DNA of 18,799 bases from Bacillota bacterium. Its GTDB lineage: Bacteria > Bacillota > Clostridia > Oscillospirales > Acutalibacteraceae. Every line of letters begins with the position of its first letter. Position 1 is the stretch's first letter. The notes beneath the pieces are model-generated. The model was not told where the DNA came from and ran no database searches. It was given only the letters and a program-made list of their open reading frames with translations. This document shows positions 14,557-18,799 of the stretch, in pieces. Both the position numbers and the translations under genes were made by a program. The stretch covers positions 1 through 18,799 of the forward strand of contig JAUZPX010000033.1 in the NCBI GenBank assembly GCA_030705695.1. Reading direction: 5' to 3'.

Positions 14557-15837
14557 TTAGTTCATAACAGCGTTTGTTTTTACAAAATCATGTGCTTTTT
14601 GTACTTTTAAATCTTTAGCAAGATCTTCTGACTGAACTAATGATTTTATCTTATCAACTTCCATTTGGTAAATTTCTGCCATTTTAGAAAATTCATTTTC
14701 TATATCAGCTTCGCTGACTTCAAATTTTTCAAGATCAGCAATTTTCTCAAGGGCAAGGCGCAATTTAACGCTTTTCTCAGCTTGAGGTAAGTAAGAAGCC
14801 TGTAATGCTGCTTCATCCATGCCCATGTAATTTAAGTATGTGTTTAAATCCATGCCTTGTGATCTTAGACGCATCTCAAAATCACGAATCATGTCGGTTG
14901 CTTTGTTTTTATACATAGCTTCAGGAATTTCAGCTTCAACAAGCTCAATAAGTTTTTCGTTTATCTGATTATCTTTATCTGTTTCGCTTTCATCAACCAA
15001 GCGTTTCTTTAAATCTTCTTTTACTTGCTCAAGATATTCTTCGACAGTTTCTTTGTCGCTTATATCTTTAACGAATTCGTCGTCAAATTCAGGAAGCTCA
15101 CGTGTTTTAATTTCATGGAGTTTAATTTTAAATTCTGTTTCTTTTCCTTTTAGCTCTTCTGACTGATAATCCTCAGGGAAAGTCACAGTAATTGTGAACT
15201 CATCGTTTGCGTTGTGTCCGACAATTTGTTCTTCAAAGCCAGGAATAAACTGACCTCCGCCAAGATTAAGATTGTAATTTTCAGCTTTTCCGCCTTCAAA
15301 AGGAACACCATCAAGGAATCCTTCAAAGTCGATAACAGCTGTATCGCCGTTTTGCGCAGCTCTGTCTTCAACGGTTATAAGGCGGCTTCCGCGTTCTTTT
15401 GCTTTCAGAATTTCAGCATCAATTGCCTCTTGAGTAATTTCTGTTGATTTTTCAGTAACGCTGATTCCTTTATAATTATCAATAGAAACTTCAGGCTCGA
15501 CTGTAATTGTAGCTTTAAAAACAAATCCGTTTTCATCAGCACTGACAATATCGAGATCGATTTTGTCGTTAACAAGTTTCAAATTTGCTTCGTTTACAGC
15601 ACTGTCAAGAGCTTCAGGATAAAGGCTGTTCATAGCATCCTCATAGAAAACGTCTTTACCGTACAGTTTTTCAATCATTTGTCTCGGTGCTTTTCCCTTA
15701 CGGAATCCCGGAACATTGATTTTATTTACACCTTTTTTATATGCAGCGTTAATCGCCGTTTCAAAAGCTTCGCCGTCTACCTCGATTTCAAGTTGATAGC
15801 GGTTTGCTTCCACCTTATTTGATGATTTTAAACTCAT
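14557..15837 (-). CDS. tig: Trigger factor
   Basis: Ribosome-associated chaperone and peptidyl-prolyl isomerase that meets nascent chains at the exit tunnel. The 426 residues show the N-terminal ribosome-binding domain with the signature GFRKGKAPR at 44-52, a central FKBP-type isomerase domain at about 150-245 (DTAVIDFEGFLDGVPFEGG, then FIPGFEEQIVG), and a long helical C-terminal cradle. The ATG has AGGAGG 10 nt upstream. A TATAAT promoter lies close upstream, making tig the likely first gene of a tig-clpP-clpX unit. The tig-clpP-clpX order is widespread in bacteria. Identification is very secure. Confidence 0.98.
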   Translation of the reverse strand: MSLKSSNKVEANRYQLEIEVDGEAFETAINAAYKKGVNKINVPGFRKGKAPRQMIEKLYGKDVFYEDAMNSLYPEALDSAVNEANLKLVNDKIDLDIVSADENGFVFKATITVEPEVSIDNYKGISVTEKSTEITQEAIDAEILKAKERGSRLITVEDRAAQNGDTAVIDFEGFLDGVPFEGGKAENYNLNLGGGQFIPGFEEQIVGHNANDEFTITVTFPEDYQSEELKGKETEFKIKLHEIKTRELPEFDDEFVKDISDKETVEEYLEQVKEDLKKRLVDESETDKDNQINEKLIELVEAEIPEAMYKNKATDMIRDFEMRLRSQGMDLNTYLNYMGMDEAALQASYLPQAEKSVKLRLALEKIADLEKFEVSEADIENEFSKMAEIYQMEVDKIKSLVQSEDLAKDLKVQKAHDFVKTNAVMN

Positions 15838-15875
15838 TTACTTTTTTCCTCCTGTGATTTAAAAATTCGAGATTT

Positions 15876-15904
15876 ATTATAACATGTTTTGCATGAGTTT
15901 TCCA
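15876..15904 (-). promoter_or_regulatory. Sigma-A-type promoter of tig
   Basis: On the minus strand TGGAAA (15899-15904) and TATAAT (15876-15881) are separated by 17 nt, in the 91-nt gap between the metallophosphoesterase and tig. The -10 box is a perfect consensus; the -35 matches 4 of 6. The leader would be about 32 nt. Confidence 0.65.
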
Positions 15905-15928
15905 GAGAATAATGACATATTTATAAAC

Positions 15929-16618
15929 TTATCTGACTAATACGGGTCTAAACCCTGTATAATCGCTTGAAATCAAATGGAAATCAATGTTTTTGTATGT
16001 TCCGATAACCGCACGACTAAATGCGTTACCACCGTGTAAATGGCCATAATAACATTTTTTTATGTTATATTCTATCAAAACATTCAAAATATCTTCACAA
16101 TCCTGATTGTCGTAAGTAGGCGGATAGTGTAAAAAAACGACCGGTTCTCCGTTTAATTTCAACGCTTCTTCAATTGAAGCTTTTAACCGACCGATTTCAC
16201 GATTTATAATTTTTTTATCAAAATCTGATTCTGCGTCATAAAACCAGCCACGTGTGCCGCAAACTGCAATATTTTCGACAAGTTCAGCAGAATTAAAAAG
16301 CACTGAAATACTTTGGAAACCGCAGGAAGAAAGAAAATCCGATATTTTTTTCTTTGTTCCCCACCAATAATCGTGATTTCCCTTTAAAATGATTTTCTTC
16401 CCGGGAAGCAATTCGATAAATTCAAAATCTTTTTCTGATTCTTCAAGCTTCATTGCCCAGGAAATATCGCCGCCTATTACAACAGTGTCATCATCTTTTA
16501 CAACGGCTTTCCAATTGTTCTTTATCCGCTCGACATAATCGTTCCAGCCTCCGAAAATATCCATCGGCTTTGATGTACCCAAAGATAAATGAAGATCAGC
16601 AATTGCGAACAGTGCCAT
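15929..16618 (-). CDS. Calcineurin-like metallophosphoesterase
   Basis: A cytosolic two-metal phosphoesterase; the natural substrate is not known. The 229 residues carry all five family blocks: Asp8-x-His10 in IADLHL, Asp51 in GGDISW, GNHDYWW at 80-86, the histidine in FLHYPPTYD, and GHLHGG near 192. The DYWWGTK and HYPP details place it with a clostridial subfamily (COG1768-like, from memory). There is no signal peptide. The ATG lies one base after the thrC stop, with AGGA 7 nt upstream inside thrC, so it is translated from the thrC message. This linkage does not show a shared pathway. Confidence 0.92.
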   Translation of the reverse strand: MALFAIADLHLSLGTSKPMDIFGGWNDYVERIKNNWKAVVKDDDTVVIGGDISWAMKLEESEKDFEFIELLPGKKIILKGNHDYWWGTKKKISDFLSSCGFQSISVLFNSAELVENIAVCGTRGWFYDAESDFDKKIINREIGRLKASIEEALKLNGEPVVFLHYPPTYDNQDCEDILNVLIEYNIKKCYYGHLHGGNAFSRAVIGTYKNIDFHLISSDYTGFRPVLVR

Positions 16619-16619
16619 A

Positions 16620-18125
16620 TTATAGTCCTAAGTGCCCTAAAACATATTCAGGCATTTTTTCAATTTCGGTCACGTTATTAAAACGTGGTTTCATTGTTTT
16701 TATCTCATCAAGAGGCTTTGGAACATGTACTTTTGTAATTTCATTTAATCTGTCAATCATCTTAAATTCGTTTTCAATTTTAGCATCATCGGGGCTGATT
16801 GCCTCTAAAACGCTTTTTGAGAATTTATACGGGCTTGCCGTTGATGCCAGAATAACAGGTGTACTGCTATCATTGGTTTTTTCAATATATTGATGATACA
16901 CATTTACAGCTACAGCTGTGTGGGTATCAAGCAAATAATTGTCTTCACTGAACATTTTAGCAATTGTTTCTTTTGTTGCTTTATCATCGCAATAACCGCC
17001 AAAGAAAAGCTTTTGCAATTCGGCTTTCATTTCTGCATCAATCTCGTAACTACCGCTTTGTTTTAAGCTTTGCATGTAGCCTTTAATTTTTGTATCATCA
17101 TTTTGTGAAAGATGATATAACAGACGCTCAAGATTGCTTGAAACCAAAATATCCATAGAAGGGGAATTTGTTGTGAAGAACATTCTGTTTTTATTATAAA
17201 TACCTGTTTCAATGAATTCTGTCAAAACATTGTTTGAGTTTGAAGCACAAATAAATTTGTTTACGGGAATTCCCATTTTATAAGCATAATATGCCGCCAG
17301 AATATTACCGAAATTACCTGTCGGAACGACAATATTAATTTTTTCCGGATATTTTACAACACCTTTTGACATTAAATCGCAATATGCTGAAATATAATAC
17401 ACGATTTGCGGCAGTAAACGACCCCAGTTAATGGAGTTTGCGCTGCTGAAAATCATATTGTTTTCTTCAAGTTTTGCTTTGATTTCTGAATTTGTAAAAA
17501 TATTTTTTACGCATGTCTGAGCATCATCAAAATTGCCTTTAATTGCACAAACATTCAAGTTTTCACCGAGCTGAACATTCATTTGATGTTTCTGCATCGG
17601 GCTAACACCGTTTTCTGGGTAGAAAACAATCATTTTCGTTCCCGGAACATCCTTAAAGCCTTCAAGCGCTGCTTTTCCTGTGTCGCCAGAAGTCGCAACC
17701 AAAATCACAGCTTCCTTGCCGTCATATGTCTTTTTAAATGATTTTGTCAGTAAATGCGGCAATATTTGAAGCGCCATATCTTTAAAAGCAGATGTTGGGC
17801 CGTGCCAAAGCTCTAAAATATTTATTTTATCACCGCAAAAAGTACGGCTAGCAATTTGAGTAGGATTCTCAATTTCAAACTTTTCTGCTGTATATGCCAA
17901 ATCAACGCATTCGTCGATTTCCTCTTTACTGAAATCAGTTAAAAAATCACCGAGGATTTTTTTAGCTCTTCCCTGGTAATTTAAAGATTTCAATGCTTCA
18001 AAATCAGCTGCGGAATAAGCAGGAATTTCACTCGGTACAAAAAGACCACCATCATCGGAAATTCCTTGTGCAATTGCCTGAGCTGAAGATACTGAACATT
18101 TTTTATCGACCGTGCTGTTGTACAT
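16620..18125 (-). CDS. thrC: Threonine synthase
   Basis: A PLP enzyme that converts O-phosphohomoserine to L-threonine. The 501 residues put it in the longer class of threonine synthases. The N-terminal stretch SSAQAIAQGISDDGGLFVPSEIP is typical; Lys115 in HGPTSAFKDMA binds PLP; VATSGDTGKAALEGF and VPTGNFGNILAAYYA bind cofactor phosphate and substrate. The start is slightly uncertain: ATG at 18125 or the TTG just before it at 18128, with GGCGAG 10 or 7 nt upstream. A dipeptidase gene ends about 53 nt upstream without a clear terminator or promoter between. The metallophosphoesterase follows after 1 nt. The other threonine genes are not in the window. Identification is very secure. Confidence 0.97.
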   Translation of the reverse strand: MYNSTVDKKCSVSSAQAIAQGISDDGGLFVPSEIPAYSAADFEALKSLNYQGRAKKILGDFLTDFSKEEIDECVDLAYTAEKFEIENPTQIASRTFCGDKINILELWHGPTSAFKDMALQILPHLLTKSFKKTYDGKEAVILVATSGDTGKAALEGFKDVPGTKMIVFYPENGVSPMQKHQMNVQLGENLNVCAIKGNFDDAQTCVKNIFTNSEIKAKLEENNMIFSSANSINWGRLLPQIVYYISAYCDLMSKGVVKYPEKINIVVPTGNFGNILAAYYAYKMGIPVNKFICASNSNNVLTEFIETGIYNKNRMFFTTNSPSMDILVSSNLERLLYHLSQNDDTKIKGYMQSLKQSGSYEIDAEMKAELQKLFFGGYCDDKATKETIAKMFSEDNYLLDTHTAVAVNVYHQYIEKTNDSSTPVILASTASPYKFSKSVLEAISPDDAKIENEFKMIDRLNEITKVHVPKPLDEIKTMKPRFNNVTEIEKMPEYVLGHLGL

Positions 18126-18178
18126 CAATGTAAATCTCGCCTTTCGTATTTTTGCAATCGTTTTATTAAAATAATATT

Positions 18179-18799
18179 TTACCCTAAGTTTAGCGATTTG
18201 TCAAAGTTTTGGTAAAAGTTCAGAGCATTTTCAAAAAATATTTTATTTAAAAGACTTTCGTTGTAATTTTCCCTTAAAAACAATTCATACAGCGTTTCAA
18301 GCGATTCAATTCCTGTCATGTCTTTTGGTATGTCTGTTCCGTCAAAATCAGAGCCTAAACATATGCTGTTTTCGCCTCCGATAGAAAGAAAATGTTCGGC
18401 GTGACGAATAATATCTTTCATTTTAGCTTCTACGTTGTCAGTTAAAAAGTCACGTGCAAAAACAAGCCCAACAATTCCTCCGCTTTTTGAGATAATTTCA
18501 AACTGCTCATCAGTTAAATTTCGCTTATGAGGGCAAATTGCTCTTGAATTTGAATGTGTTGCAATAAACGGACGTTTTGCAATGTCAGCAACATCATAAA
18601 AAAGCTTTTCGCTTGCGTGTGAAACATCGACCGCAATTTTGTATTTCTCCATTTCGTGAATTACACCACGTCCGAATGAAGTGATTCCTCTTGGGTTCTC
18701 AACGCAAACTCCACTGCCGATTTCGTTTTGGCCGTTCCATGTAAGAGTCATTGCTCGCACACCGTGTTCGCTCAGCAACTTAACATTTTCAAGTTTACC
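18179..18799 (-). CDS. Dipeptidase, peptidase family M19 (partial, N-terminus outside window)
   Basis: The C-terminal 206 codons of a membrane/renal-dipeptidase-type zinc peptidase, which cleaves dipeptides, often with relaxed stereospecificity. The frame stays open to the right edge (it reads GKLENVKLLSEHGVRAM at the border), so the real start lies outside. Family motifs visible are MTLTWNGQNEIGSG, VDVSHAS with a metal-binding histidine, FIATHSNSRAICPHKRNLTDEQ with another, and LGSDFDG near the end. The first metal site (normally DGHND) would be in the missing part. thrC follows 53 nt downstream. The family call is secure; the substrate is not known. Confidence 0.94.
   Translation of the reverse strand, partial: GKLENVKLLSEHGVRAMTLTWNGQNEIGSGVCVENPRGITSFGRGVIHEMEKYKIAVDVSHASEKLFYDVADIAKRPFIATHSNSRAICPHKRNLTDEQFEIISKSGGIVGLVFARDFLTDNVEAKMKDIIRHAEHFLSIGGENSICLGSDFDGTDIPKDMTGIESLETLYELFLRENYNESLLNKIFFENALNFYQNFDKSLNLG

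Noticed and set aside
16453..16893. Plus-strand open frame of 146 codons
   Set aside because: It runs opposite the junction of thrC and the metallophosphoesterase, both well supported, and its translation looks like a hydrophobic shadow.

Overview
The window reads as one chromosomal segment of a low-GC Firmicute, most likely a gut-type Clostridia (Ruminococcaceae/Oscillospirales-like). The reasons are AT-rich DNA, strong AGGAGG-type ribosome binding sites, frequent TTG starts, an FeS-type PurF, a CwlD-type sporulation amidase, and the order tig-clpP-clpX-lon-ysxC. The placement rests on gene content; no alignment was run. There are no tRNAs, rRNAs, CRISPR arrays, insertion sequences or phage genes, and no stretch over 300 bases without a gene. 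All genes but one lie on the minus strand, so transcription runs from high to low coordinates.

Layout from the right edge in the direction of transcription. A family M19 dipeptidase (5' end outside the window) precedes threonine synthase (thrC) and a metallophosphoesterase, closely packed. A sigma-A-like promoter then starts trigger factor (tig), followed by clpP and clpX. A long hairpin with a T-tract separates clpX from lon. lon, ysxC, lysA and an unrecognised coiled-coil protein follow with gaps of 0 to 15 nt. A second terminator-like hairpin ends this group and runs into the start of cwlD, which is followed by radA. Trigger factor, ClpP, ClpX and Lon together form a folding and proteolysis cluster.

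The only plus-strand gene encodes a small four-cysteine protein. It overlaps the 3' end of radA tail to tail and is divergent from a three-gene accessory operon: an exporter membrane-fusion protein, a MacB/YknZ-type permease, and a DUF6873-like protein of unknown function. No ATPase gene accompanies the exporter. The left end is a purine operon with a clear promoter, purC then purF; purF runs off the left edge.

Most of the window is housekeeping. The parts worth a second look are the ATPase-less exporter with its unknown partner, the hairpin built into the start of cwlD, the clpX-lon hairpin that leaves no room for a separate lon promoter, the unrecognised coiled-coil gene and the four-cysteine gene. 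Several starts were moved from the longest reading frame to the codon with a properly spaced ribosome binding site; purF, cwlD, radA and probably the DUF6873-like gene start with TTG. Nothing in the window proves a new defence or mobile system.
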